Source: [Clostridium] leptum DSM 753
GTDB taxonomy: Bacteria; Bacillota; Clostridia; Oscillospirales; Acutalibacteraceae
NCBI GenBank assembly: GCA_000154345.1
Contig: DS480350.1
Location: 62,001 to 126,000, forward strand
Direction of reading: 5' to 3'
Length of the DNA: 64,000 nucleotides
The position numbers and the translations under genes were made by a program. Positions within the stretch are counted from its first letter, which is position 1, and each line of letters opens with the position of its first letter. Positions 16,914 to 25,241 of the stretch are shown here, piece by piece. The notes beneath the pieces are model-generated. The model searched no databases and was not told the DNA's origin. It saw only the letters and a program-made list of their open reading frames with translations.

Positions 16914-18716
16914 ATGCAAAAAGCTGAAACGGTATTATCAATACTAAAGCAAAAATCCAAACAAGATGAATCACACCGGTATGACCGTATCTACAGAAAT
17001 CTTTTCAATGAGGACTTCTTTTTGCGGGCATATCAAAAAATCCATGCTAAGCAAGGCAATATGACGCCCGGAACAGACGGGACAACCATTGACGGTTTTA
17101 GCAGGAAGCAAATTTCTCAACTGATAGAACTGCTCAAATGGGAACGCTATCAACCAAAACCTGTCCGAAGGACATATATCCCCAAGAAGAACGGTAAAAT
17201 GCGACCTTTGGGTATCCCTGCCTTTGCTGACAAGCTGGTACAGGAAGTAGTACGGCAGATTTTAGAGGCAATCTACGAGCCAATTTTCAGCGATAATTCG
17301 CACGGTTTTCGGCCTAATAGAAGCTGTCACACCGCACTGTATCAAATTAAAAGCACCTGTAGGGGAACCAACTGGGTAATTGAAGGCGATATCACCGGGT
17401 GCTTCGACCATATCGACCATGAAATATTGTTAAAGATACTCTTGAAGAAGATTGATGACGGTAGATTTCTTGAGCTTATTTGGAAATTCCTGAAAGCCGG
17501 ATATTTGGAATTCAACCAGAAGTACAATTCGCTGTCGGGAACACCGCAGGGCGGCATCATCAGCCCCATTTTGGCCAACATTTATCTGCACGAGTTTGAT
17601 AAGTTCATGGAAGGAATATCTGCTGAATACACCAAAGGGAAACAGCGGAGACCATATCGTGAATATCAGATTCTCCAATACAAACGAAACCGTGCAAAAA
17701 AGAAAGGCAATCAGGAACAAGCGGATGAGTACCTGCGGCAAATGCAGAATATCCCTGCCTTAGACCCTATGGATAAAAACTATCAGCGTGTAAAATATGT
17801 GCGCTATGCGGACGATTTTGTGGTCTGTATCATCGGCAGCAAGGCAACAGCGAATGAAATCAAGGAAAGAATTGCAGGTTTCATGCAAAAGGAACTTCAT
17901 CTTGAATTGAGCCGGGAAAAAACGAAAATCACCAATCTGTCGGATAAACGAGTGCGTTTTCTGGGATACGAAATTACAAAATCTCAAGAGAACACAAAGC
18001 AAGTGGTTGATTCAATCGGTCGAAAGAAACGCTCTGTAAACGGTACAATTCAGTTAGTTGTGCCGGGAGATGTTATTCGGGAAAAGCTCAAGCCGTTCAT
18101 TAAAAAGGGAAAACCCTATCAGGTGGGGGCACGAGTTAATCTGCCCGTGATTGAAATTATCAGTCAGTACAACGCAGAAATCAGAGGGCTTTACAATTAC
18201 TATTGCTTAGCAACGGATGTCAGCACGAAAATATCCACATTTCAGTATTATCACTATTTCAGCATGATTAAGACAATCGCCCGAAAGGAAAAATCATCGG
18301 TCAAAAAGGTTATTCAGAAATATGGAATTGATGTTCCCAGAAAAAATGGAACTGGCACCATGCGTATTGTTGGTATCAGATACAATACGAAAGAAGGCCC
18401 TAAAACGATGACCTACTTCAATGACAGTCTAAAAAAGGTTAGCCGACCTGCCGGAGAAATCTCCGACCAATTCGGACAGGTATTAAAGGGTGGTCAGTTA
18501 ATGAAAAGGCTCAACAGTGATGTATGTGAATTATGTGGAGCAGAACATTGTGCCTTGGAGATTCATCATGTAAGGAAGCTTAAGGACATTGTGAAGAAAT
18601 ACCGAAAACGTGGAACGCCTATGCCTAACTGGGTATGGCTGATGAGCTATATGAAGCGCAAAACGCTCGTCTTATGCCATGACTGCCACGTCAATCTTCA
18701 TAATGGAACTTTGTAA
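16914..18716 (+). CDS. ltrA: Group II intron reverse transcriptase/maturase with HNH endonuclease
   Basis: 600 residues from ATG 16914, eight bases after GGAGG (16901-16905); the frame is open further upstream but in structured intron RNA. The domains are RT fingers/palm (about 60-330, with HGFRPNRSCHTAL, GTPQGGIISPIL and catalytic YADD at 298-301), thumb/maturase domain X (about 370-500) and a C-terminal HNH domain. The HNH domain has CxxC at 538-541, EIHHVRKL and a second CHDCH. The protein helps the intron RNA splice and reverse-transcribes it at a new target. All catalytic motifs are intact. Confidence 0.93.
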   Translation: MQKAETVLSILKQKSKQDESHRYDRIYRNLFNEDFFLRAYQKIHAKQGNMTPGTDGTTIDGFSRKQISQLIELLKWERYQPKPVRRTYIPKKNGKMRPLGIPAFADKLVQEVVRQILEAIYEPIFSDNSHGFRPNRSCHTALYQIKSTCRGTNWVIEGDITGCFDHIDHEILLKILLKKIDDGRFLELIWKFLKAGYLEFNQKYNSLSGTPQGGIISPILANIYLHEFDKFMEGISAEYTKGKQRRPYREYQILQYKRNRAKKKGNQEQADEYLRQMQNIPALDPMDKNYQRVKYVRYADDFVVCIIGSKATANEIKERIAGFMQKELHLELSREKTKITNLSDKRVRFLGYEITKSQENTKQVVDSIGRKKRSVNGTIQLVVPGDVIREKLKPFIKKGKPYQVGARVNLPVIEIISQYNAEIRGLYNYYCLATDVSTKISTFQYYHYFSMIKTIARKEKSSVKKVIQKYGIDVPRKNGTGTMRIVGIRYNTKEGPKTMTYFNDSLKKVSRPAGEISDQFGQVLKGGQLMKRLNSDVCELCGAEHCALEIHHVRKLKDIVKKYRKRGTPMPNWVWLMSYMKRKTLVLCHDCHVNLHNGTL

Positions 18717-18737
18717 AATGCTTTAGGAATGGCTGGG

Positions 18738-18771
18738 GAGCCGTATACATCGAAAGGTGTACGTACGGTTC
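18738..18771 (+). ncRNA. Group II intron domain V
   Basis: The 34-base hairpin begins GAGCCGTATAC and ends GTACGGTTC with a GAAA-type tetraloop. This is the catalytic core of the ribozyme and the best-conserved mark of a group II intron. Confidence 0.9.
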
Positions 18772-18833
18772 TGAGGGAGGTTCTCGGAAATCCTGTCATA
18801 GAAATATGATAAGGCGTCCGGTTCCTACCCTAC

Positions 18834-20897
18834 GGCTCAACGGGAATTGAAACACCGGAAGCCGGAGCAGAATTTCAGATATATTATCGTGACTCAGGTT
18901 CTTACGAAGAATCTAAGGAATCAGAGCGTGATCTTTTGATCTGTGATGAATCAGGATATGCAGAGAGTAAAGACCTTCCATATGGCTGGTATACCGTGCA
19001 TCAGATCAAAGGCTGGGATGGCCGAGAGTTCATTGAGGATTTCGATGTTTTCATATCAGAGAACGGAAATGTTTATCGCTATCTTCTGAATAATGCCAAT
19101 TTCGAAAGCAGAGTTAAAATCGTTAAAAAAGATGCTGAAAGCGGGAACATCGTTCCTCAGGCCGGCCATGGGTATGAAATCTATTCGCCGGACGGTGAGA
19201 AAATCGTTATGGAAATGACATATCCGGAGGTCATTGAGATTGATACCTTCTACACAGATTCTAATGGATATTTGATTACGCCCGAACCGCTGCCGTATGG
19301 TGAAGGCTATTACATAGTGGAAGTAGAAACTGTGGAACCTTATGTCTTAGACCCCACACCTGTATATTTTGATATCACGCCTGATTCAGCAGAAGATCAG
19401 GACCATATTACTGTGGTTACAGTAGAAAAGGCAAATATGCCTCAGAAAGGAATCATTACGGTCAACAAAGCGGGTGAGGTCTTTTCTTCAGTGATTACTT
19501 CAGGCGGCGGCGATTCCCCGCTGCTGTATCAACCCGAATATTCTTTGGCTGGGCTTGAGGGAGCCACCTTTGAGGTGATTGCCGCAGAAGATATCGTATC
19601 CGGAGGAATTTTGCGGTATGCAAAAGGCGAGGTTGTATCCACCCTAACAACCGATGAAAAGGGATCGGCTACCAGCGATCCGCTGTATTTAGGAACATAT
19701 CAAATTTTTGAACGTAAGGCGCCGGATGGAATGGTGATAACTTCTGAACCGATAACGGTAAAGCTTGTTTATGCGGGCCAGCATGAATCGATTACCACAA
19801 GCGTCATTTCTATGGAAAATGAGCGCCAGAAAGCACAAATCTCACTTGACAAAATCTTGCAGCAGGACAGCGGTTTTGGAGTTGGCTCCAATGGAGAAAT
19901 CCTAGCGGTATCGTTTGGTTTATACGCAGATGAGAACCTGGTAGCTTCAGACGGCTCGATGATTCCTAAAGACGGACTCATCGAGATCATTCAATGCGAT
20001 GAAAACGGAAAAGCAACGTTTAACACGGATATTCCCATGGGCTCTAAGCTGTATGTGAAAGAGTACAGTACGGATTCTCATTATATTTTGAGTGATGATA
20101 GATATCCTGTGATATTTGAATATCAGGGACAAGAAGTAGCAGATGTTACGATTGCGGTTAATAATGGGGATCCGATTGAAAATCGGCTGATCTATGGTGA
20201 AATTGTCGGGTTGAAAGTTGACCAAAGCGATAAGCCTTTGACTGGCGCTGTTTTTGGATTGTTTCATACGGATTGTGTGGAATTTGTGAAAGAAAATGCT
20301 GTAATGACCGCAGATTCTCGGGAAGATGGGAGTTTCCGATTCACAAAGGTCCCCTATGGAAAATACTTGATTCGCGAAATTGAATCAGCGGAAGGATATG
20401 CTGTCACAGACAAGATTTTTGAAGTAACGATTCAAGAGGACGGAGAAATTATAAACATTGGTAAAGTTGTGAATCGACCTATTACCGGGAAACTTGAGTT
20501 AATCAAAACAGATATTGCCGATGGAAAGCCTCTTCCCAATGCCGGTTTTAGAATCAGGAATGATGCCGGCGAAATTGTAGCGGAGGGATATACCAATGAT
20601 GAAGGAGTCGCTACTTTTACGCTGGGATATGGATCGTATTCTTATGAAGAGTTTGATGCGCCGGACGGATATCAGATTGATACGACGCCGCACAAATTTT
20701 CTATCACCAAAGATGGAGAAATTATCAAAGCGCAGATGACAAATGAAAAAATACCGATATATCCCCAAACTGGTGATAAGGGTTCGCCTGGATTTTGGGC
20801 CGCTTTATCAATACTTAGCATTTCTGGTGCTGTATTTACTTACTTAGGGCTCCGGCGGAGAAAAAACAATCTAAGCAATAGAGAAAGGAAGGAATGA
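18834..20897 (+). CDS. CnaB/thioester-domain LPXTG-type surface protein, exon 2
   Basis: 687 codons in phase with exon 1, opening GSTGIETPEAGAEFQIYY. Several CnaB/SpaA-type repeats follow, each with a GxTFxL/YxxxExxAPxGY-like core, for example YQIFERKAPDG, YLIREIESAEGYA and YSYEEFDAPDGYQ. The C-terminus has a sortase signal: YPQTGDKG, a hydrophobic span and the positively charged tail LRRRK. The Thr of YPQTG would be linked to the cell wall by a sortase that is not encoded in this window. The gene ends three bases before the next start. GTG/ATG codons inside, such as 18936, are not true starts. Confidence 0.85.
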   Translation, partial: GSTGIETPEAGAEFQIYYRDSGSYEESKESERDLLICDESGYAESKDLPYGWYTVHQIKGWDGREFIEDFDVFISENGNVYRYLLNNANFESRVKIVKKDAESGNIVPQAGHGYEIYSPDGEKIVMEMTYPEVIEIDTFYTDSNGYLITPEPLPYGEGYYIVEVETVEPYVLDPTPVYFDITPDSAEDQDHITVVTVEKANMPQKGIITVNKAGEVFSSVITSGGGDSPLLYQPEYSLAGLEGATFEVIAAEDIVSGGILRYAKGEVVSTLTTDEKGSATSDPLYLGTYQIFERKAPDGMVITSEPITVKLVYAGQHESITTSVISMENERQKAQISLDKILQQDSGFGVGSNGEILAVSFGLYADENLVASDGSMIPKDGLIEIIQCDENGKATFNTDIPMGSKLYVKEYSTDSHYILSDDRYPVIFEYQGQEVADVTIAVNNGDPIENRLIYGEIVGLKVDQSDKPLTGAVFGLFHTDCVEFVKENAVMTADSREDGSFRFTKVPYGKYLIREIESAEGYAVTDKIFEVTIQEDGEIINIGKVVNRPITGKLELIKTDIADGKPLPNAGFRIRNDAGEIVAEGYTNDEGVATFTLGYGSYSYEEFDAPDGYQIDTTPHKFSITKDGEIIKAQMTNEKIPIYPQTGDKGSPGFWAALSILSISGAVFTYLGLRRRKNNLSNRERKE

Positions 20898-20900
20898 GAA

Positions 20901-21374
20901 ATGAAGAAATATTATATGTCCTTTGTGGATTTTTCTGAAATCAGCAACGTAACAGCTGATGAAGAGCAATTGAAAAAGTCCAGAGACCGTATGGCGGAAT
21001 TAGGGCTGCTTACGGAAAAAGGAAATCCTAGTCTATCACAAATCAACAGTATAGTGCTTTCTGTGTCGAGCCCCTTTTTCGACAAATTGAGAAAGAGGCT
21101 GTCTAGGCGTTCGGGAGGATTTCAGCAAGTTCATGATACCTTCCAAAAATTGAATAATAGAAAGGAATACCTTGGCTTTTATCTATATTTGTCCATTCTA
21201 TATGGTTTTTTGGAGTGGCAGGTTCCGGAAAGAGTAGCGGTACTGCCGGCTGTCCCAGAAGCGATAAAGGCCTTCGTAGGAGATTTCATGTCGGCTTTTG
21301 ATCATTATATGGAAAATAATTCTTCAGAAAGTGAGGAAGCTGAGGAAAATGGGACTGGAGAGGCGGATATATAG
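20901..21374 (+). CDS. ICE protein of unknown function
   Basis: 157 residues with GAAAGGAAGGAATGAG just before the ATG. Mostly alpha-helical and soluble, with an acidic Glu/Ser-rich C-terminus and no known domain recognised. It overlaps the following RelE-like gene by 26 bases, so the two are translated together; an antitoxin role is possible, but no DNA-binding motif is visible. It sits between the wall-anchored surface protein and the secretion genes. Confidence 0.6.
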   Translation: MKKYYMSFVDFSEISNVTADEEQLKKSRDRMAELGLLTEKGNPSLSQINSIVLSVSSPFFDKLRKRLSRRSGGFQQVHDTFQKLNNRKEYLGFYLYLSILYGFLEWQVPERVAVLPAVPEAIKAFVGDFMSAFDHYMENNSSESEEAEENGTGEADI

Positions 21375-21762
21375 ATTTGTGGATAGCGGCTCTGATCCAA
21401 TTGGAATATTTATTAGCCGATTGGAGCCCAAGATGCAACAGAAAATCCGCACACAGATAAAGGTTTTAACAGCCCCTCAGTGTAGTTTTCAGCCGCCGCT
21501 TGTTAAAGCGTTTCGTTTGGATAGATATAAGGGCTTTTATGAACTACGTATCAGACTGCGGCAAATGGTAAGGATTATATTCTACATAAATACAGAAGGA
21601 GACATTGTTTTACTTCATGGCTTTGTTAAAAGGCATGAACGGGCAACAGAGCAGGCGTTGGAAACGGCAAGGGCGAGGAAACTCGCCCTTGCTTCCGGAA
21701 CCGCCGGCATAACAAAATTAGATTTTATATCTGGAGGGGATTTTGATGCGAAAACATTATAA
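21349..21762 (+). CDS. RelE/HigB-like (phage Gp49-type) protein
   Basis: 137 residues from ATG 21349; longer forms begin inside the upstream gene. The central part, VKAFRLDRYKGFYELRIR followed by MVRIIFYINTEGDIVLLHGF and KRHERATEQALETARARK, is the typical core of the Gp49/HigB family of ribosome-dependent mRNA interferases, with the basic and aromatic residues in place. Such toxins normally pair with a downstream helix-turn-helix antitoxin; none is present here. It overlaps the genes on both sides, so it belongs to the conjugation operon. It may be a toxin neutralised by the upstream acidic protein, or a tamed regulator. Confidence 0.75.
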   Translation: MGLERRIYRFVDSGSDPIGIFISRLEPKMQQKIRTQIKVLTAPQCSFQPPLVKAFRLDRYKGFYELRIRLRQMVRIIFYINTEGDIVLLHGFVKRHERATEQALETARARKLALASGTAGITKLDFISGGDFDAKTL

Positions 21763-22090
21763 GAAAACTATCCTTCTGTTTTTGTTTACATTATTTGCCG
21801 TGCTTTTTTCAGCGACAAATGTATTTGCGGCAGGAGGAGATTTATTTACAGTTGCGGACGATATTATTCGAGATGTGTATATGCACATCGCAGGCATTTC
21901 GACGGTATTAGCAGGATTAATGTCGGCAATCGCGGTAATCGGAGCAAAAATGTCTAACAACCAGCATCGTGTTGATCAGTCTTGGGATTGGCTCAAACGA
22001 GTTTGGATGGCCTGGGCGGTCATTAATGGAATAGGCGCGTTTATATCGTACATCACACCGCTTTTCAATGGATATGCACAGCTACCTTAA
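21746..22090 (+). CDS. Small pilin-like/VirB2-type membrane protein
   Basis: 114 residues from ATG 21746, after a GGAGGGG site at 21734-21740. A signal peptide (about 1-28, cut after VFA) is followed by two hydrophobic segments (about 45-66 and 82-103) separated by a short polar loop with KMSNNQHRVDQSWDWLKR. Size, topology and position before a VirB6-like gene fit the VirB2/TrbC-like subunit of Gram-positive conjugation systems, or the Maff2-type small membrane protein used in the same place. It begins inside the 3' end of the RelE-like gene. Confidence 0.6.
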   Translation: MRKHYKKTILLFLFTLFAVLFSATNVFAAGGDLFTVADDIIRDVYMHIAGISTVLAGLMSAIAVIGAKMSNNQHRVDQSWDWLKRVWMAWAVINGIGAFISYITPLFNGYAQLP

Positions 22091-22110
22091 TAAATAGGAG
22101 GTAGTGAGTT

Positions 22111-23649
22111 ATGTTAGAAGGTATTTTACAAGGACTATTCCAATGGATATACGGTATGTTCCTTGATTTGATTGCCTATTGCGCGAACGCCCTGCTCAGA
22201 GTAATGACAACGGATTTACAGTTCTGGGAAACCAGTGTGCCAGTCGCAGTAACACTATATCAAATTTTCGTTGCCGTAGGCTGGGGGTTATTGCTGGGAA
22301 ACTGCGCTTTCCAAGCCGCGAAAGCGATGTTTGCGGGATTTGGGTTTGAAACGGAATCACCTGTTGTATTACTACTCCGAACCGCTTTATTTGGGACGCT
22401 TTTGATTTTTTCAAAGGATATTTGCGAAATTGGGCTTTCCATAGGGAAAAACGTAATTAACCTCTTAGGTATTCCAACAAGCGTGACCATCACATTCCCA
22501 GATGAAGGATTTTTTGCTTCCATTGGCGCAAGCTGGTTATTGGTAATTATAATCGGATTTATTCTGGGAATTCAGATCATTAAGCTGTTTTTTGAAATTG
22601 CGGAAAGATATGTCGTAGTTGCGATTTTGACTCTTTTGGCGCCCGTAGGACTTGCTATGGGCGGCAGTAAATCTACAAAAGATATCTGTGCGGGTTTCCT
22701 GCGCACCTATGCTTCCATGATTGTAATGATGGTCATGAATGTTCTGTTCCTTAAATTGATTTTGTCCGGCATGTCAACGATGCCTACGGGAGATATGGTT
22801 CTTCCGTGGTGCCTACTGATCGTAGGAATCGCTAAAGTAGCGAGAAAGGCGGATAATCTTATTTCAAAAATAGGATTGAATCCGGCGATTACCGGAGATC
22901 CTTTGGGACATGGAAGAGGTGGAATGATTGCTTTGATGGCAATCAGGAGTATTATACACACGACTTCAAGAGCTGGCAAAGGCAAATCCGGAGGAGGAAA
23001 AGATGCCGGAAATTCAGGAGCGGTTCCACTGGGTAAAAATACTGTGCATAGTTCTGTGGGAGGAACCAATATCGGCGGATCAAATTCCAACAGCGTGGAA
23101 CATAACGATGTCAAAACAAATGCTAATTCACAAAATGGGAAGAATGTTCGAAATAGTCAAAACAGTCATTTTGGAGCGGCTGGGAATACGGTAAATTCTC
23201 GCACGGCGGCTTCTTCACATTTTGGTTCAAACAGTTATGAGAATGCAAAAAGCACAGGAAGCGTTTCAGAGGGAAATGTCCATTTTAGCAGTACGGGTTC
23301 CACAAAAGTCAATAAAAATCGCTTTGGCTCATCACCAAGTCCAACTCAGTCAACAAAGCAAACACGCAATACGCTGTTTACTAATAAAAAGGCAGAAGCA
23401 AAGCCGGGAATCCCCAAGAAAGAGATTCCCGGAGTAGGAGTATCTCCAAAACGGCAGAGCAGGAATACATCTGCCGGAAAACCTGCCGGCGGCGGATTCC
23501 GGCAGAATGAGAATCCTTTCAAGCGATCACCGGATCACTCGATAGGACATTTTCATATGACAGCAGAACCTTCCGATTTTCAAAGCAGATTCGGAGAAGT
23601 TTATATCGATGAGTCACAGCCAAGAGAAGAGGATAGCCATGGCAAATAA
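22111..23649 (+). CDS. VirB6/TrbL-like polytopic conjugation protein
   Basis: 512 residues. The first 300 hold about six membrane spans, typical of the VirB6/TrbL channel component that forms the inner-membrane pore of type IV secretion. Residues 300-510 are a polar Asn/Ser/Lys-rich tail with repeated SSHFGSN-like motifs, probably disordered and cytoplasmic. A GGAGG site precedes the ATG. Its 3' end overlaps the CHAP gene by 11 bases. A protein of comparable role lies at 61085-61954 in ICE2 but lacks the tail. Confidence 0.8.
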   Translation: MLEGILQGLFQWIYGMFLDLIAYCANALLRVMTTDLQFWETSVPVAVTLYQIFVAVGWGLLLGNCAFQAAKAMFAGFGFETESPVVLLLRTALFGTLLIFSKDICEIGLSIGKNVINLLGIPTSVTITFPDEGFFASIGASWLLVIIIGFILGIQIIKLFFEIAERYVVVAILTLLAPVGLAMGGSKSTKDICAGFLRTYASMIVMMVMNVLFLKLILSGMSTMPTGDMVLPWCLLIVGIAKVARKADNLISKIGLNPAITGDPLGHGRGGMIALMAIRSIIHTTSRAGKGKSGGGKDAGNSGAVPLGKNTVHSSVGGTNIGGSNSNSVEHNDVKTNANSQNGKNVRNSQNSHFGAAGNTVNSRTAASSHFGSNSYENAKSTGSVSEGNVHFSSTGSTKVNKNRFGSSPSPTQSTKQTRNTLFTNKKAEAKPGIPKKEIPGVGVSPKRQSRNTSAGKPAGGGFRQNENPFKRSPDHSIGHFHMTAEPSDFQSRFGEVYIDESQPREEDSHGK

Positions 23650-24889
23650 AAGCGGTATGGATTATGCTTATGATTTTGCCCGCAACGCTCAGGCGCTGAA
23701 AGATATTATTAAAGCTGCTATGCGTGGCGGCTGGCACGCTGCGGCCATTGAAGTTATTAAACATTATGGCCCTCAAATCTTAATGGCTGCGGTAGTTATC
23801 TTACTTCTGCCGGTTATCATTTTTTGCTGTCTTCCGGCAATGCTTTTCGGTTTTGGCAGCTCTGTAGACCCTGAGATATCCGCTATGAATAGGCAGGCAG
23901 AAATGGTACAGCAATATTATAGGAAATATCAAGATTACTGCGATGTGCGTATACAAAAAATAGAAAGTTATGTGAAGAGCGGAGGCAGCCATGATGATAC
24001 GGTTCATCAAGCTCCTGAGAGTAACGAAAAATACAGTATACAAGTAAAAGGCGGGCCTATGGAAACTAACTGGTTTATCAGCCTGCATTCAGTCAGAAAC
24101 GGAAATGATTTGAACAATATGACAGAAGAAAGTATTACGGAGTTTGTGGAGGACAGTATTTTATATACGGTAGAAGATATACAACCTGACTCTAAACCAT
24201 CAGAATCGGAAAATCAAGGGACGTCATCAGAAGGAACTTCACATGAAGCTCCGGAAACGAATGATTCTCCCCCCAGCCCAGATGAAAATAAAAGCACTGC
24301 GGAAAAGAAGCTTACCATCCGTTATCTTACACCTGAAGAGTTCATGAATGAGTATCACTATTCCGATGAGGACCGAAACTGGGCTCAACTGATGCACCGC
24401 ACTTTAGAAGACAATGGTGTATCGGGTGGAAGTAATGATATCGTGGAAGTGGCGGCATCGCAGATAGGAAACATTGGAGGAGAAATATATTGGAAATGGT
24501 ATGGCTTTGATACTTATGTGGAATGGTGTGCATGTTTCGTAAGCTGGGCGGCAGACCAATGCGGATACATTGATGCAGGCATTATCCCTAAGTTTGCAGC
24601 TTGTGACGTTGGCTGGTTCCGCGATAAAGGGCAATTTCAGGATCGAAACTACATTCCAAATCCCGGAGACTTAATATTTTTCGATTGGGCATCCGATGGC
24701 CAGGATGGAAAAGAAGACCATGTAGGAATTGTCGAAAAATGCGACGGACAAACTGTTTACACGATTGAAGGAAATACTAATGGAGGGAGTGGAGAAGTTG
24801 CCCGCCATCAATACCCTGTTGGGTATTATGAAATATACGGCTATTGTACGCCGGCTTACCCACGTTTAGAAAACAGCAATAAGAATTAA
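23639..24889 (+). CDS. CHAP-domain cell-wall hydrolase of the conjugation machine
   Basis: 416 residues from ATG 23639, with AGAGGA six bases upstream. One membrane anchor (about 40-66) is followed by an extracytoplasmic linker rich in Pro/Ser/Glu. The C-terminal CHAP/NlpC-P60-like domain has the catalytic Cys297 in EWCACFVSWA, and later DHVGIVEKC with the catalytic His. It should cut peptidoglycan to open a path for the transfer channel (VirB1-like role). The ICE2 protein at 56190-58265 shares the same domain end, including SRVEWCACFVSW. Confidence 0.85.
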   Translation: MANKSGMDYAYDFARNAQALKDIIKAAMRGGWHAAAIEVIKHYGPQILMAAVVILLLPVIIFCCLPAMLFGFGSSVDPEISAMNRQAEMVQQYYRKYQDYCDVRIQKIESYVKSGGSHDDTVHQAPESNEKYSIQVKGGPMETNWFISLHSVRNGNDLNNMTEESITEFVEDSILYTVEDIQPDSKPSESENQGTSSEGTSHEAPETNDSPPSPDENKSTAEKKLTIRYLTPEEFMNEYHYSDEDRNWAQLMHRTLEDNGVSGGSNDIVEVAASQIGNIGGEIYWKWYGFDTYVEWCACFVSWAADQCGYIDAGIIPKFAACDVGWFRDKGQFQDRNYIPNPGDLIFFDWASDGQDGKEDHVGIVEKCDGQTVYTIEGNTNGGSGEVARHQYPVGYYEIYGYCTPAYPRLENSNKN

Positions 24890-24905
24890 TGAAGGGGGGA
24901 TCAGC

Positions 24906-25241
24906 TTGGAATCTATCGTTTATATTCCAAGAAATTACACAGATGCAGGTCGAATATTCGGGATGTTTGAAATTCGCAATGTAATAGAATGCGTGTTGCT
25001 GTGCTTCCCGATCATCATTTTGACTTTTCTGTCATCACCGTTTGGCCTGACTGCAACGATCATCATATGTATGGTGTTTGTGATACCAATAGGCGGATTT
25101 TCACTGATAGGTATTCATGATTACAGCCTATTGACTTTCATACGTCTTTATATAAGATGGCGCAAAAGCAGGCGGATACTGGTATATAGGGGGATAAAAT
25201 GGATAAACACAAGAAAAACAACCAAAAAGAAAAGCGTGTGA
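24906..25241 (+). CDS. PrgI-family (VirB3-like) membrane protein
   Basis: 111 residues from TTG 24906, preceded by AAGGGGGGA. The N-terminal IPRNYTD motif and two adjacent membrane spans (about 26-46 and 51-70), followed by a basic tail, are typical of the PrgI family that precedes VirB4 in Gram-positive conjugative elements. It overlaps VirB4 by 43 bases, as the PrgI-VirB4 pair does in ICE2. Confidence 0.8.
   Translation: MESIVYIPRNYTDAGRIFGMFEIRNVIECVLLCFPIIILTFLSSPFGLTATIIICMVFVIPIGGFSLIGIHDYSLLTFIRLYIRWRKSRRILVYRGIKWINTRKTTKKKSV

Larger units (their letters stand above)
16336..18833 (+). mobile_element. Group II intron inserted in the surface protein gene
   Basis: The 5' end is GTGCG (16336), matching the group II consensus. 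A 34-base domain V hairpin lies at 18738-18771, a domain VI region follows, and the 3' end is placed at TAC 18833. Removing 16336-18833 (2,498 bases) joins GAT to GGC and keeps the CnaB frame. A candidate EBS1 (GTCGTC, 16613-16618) can pair with the last six exon bases GACGAT. The intron carries an intact reverse transcriptase/maturase, so splicing and retrohoming are plausible. The exact 3' end is inferred from frame continuity. Confidence 0.88.

Noticed and set aside
18936..20897. Surface-protein exon 2 read as an independent gene from 18936
   Set aside because: The frame is open from 18834, the start lacks a binding site, and the product begins inside a CnaB domain; it is exon 2 of the split gene.
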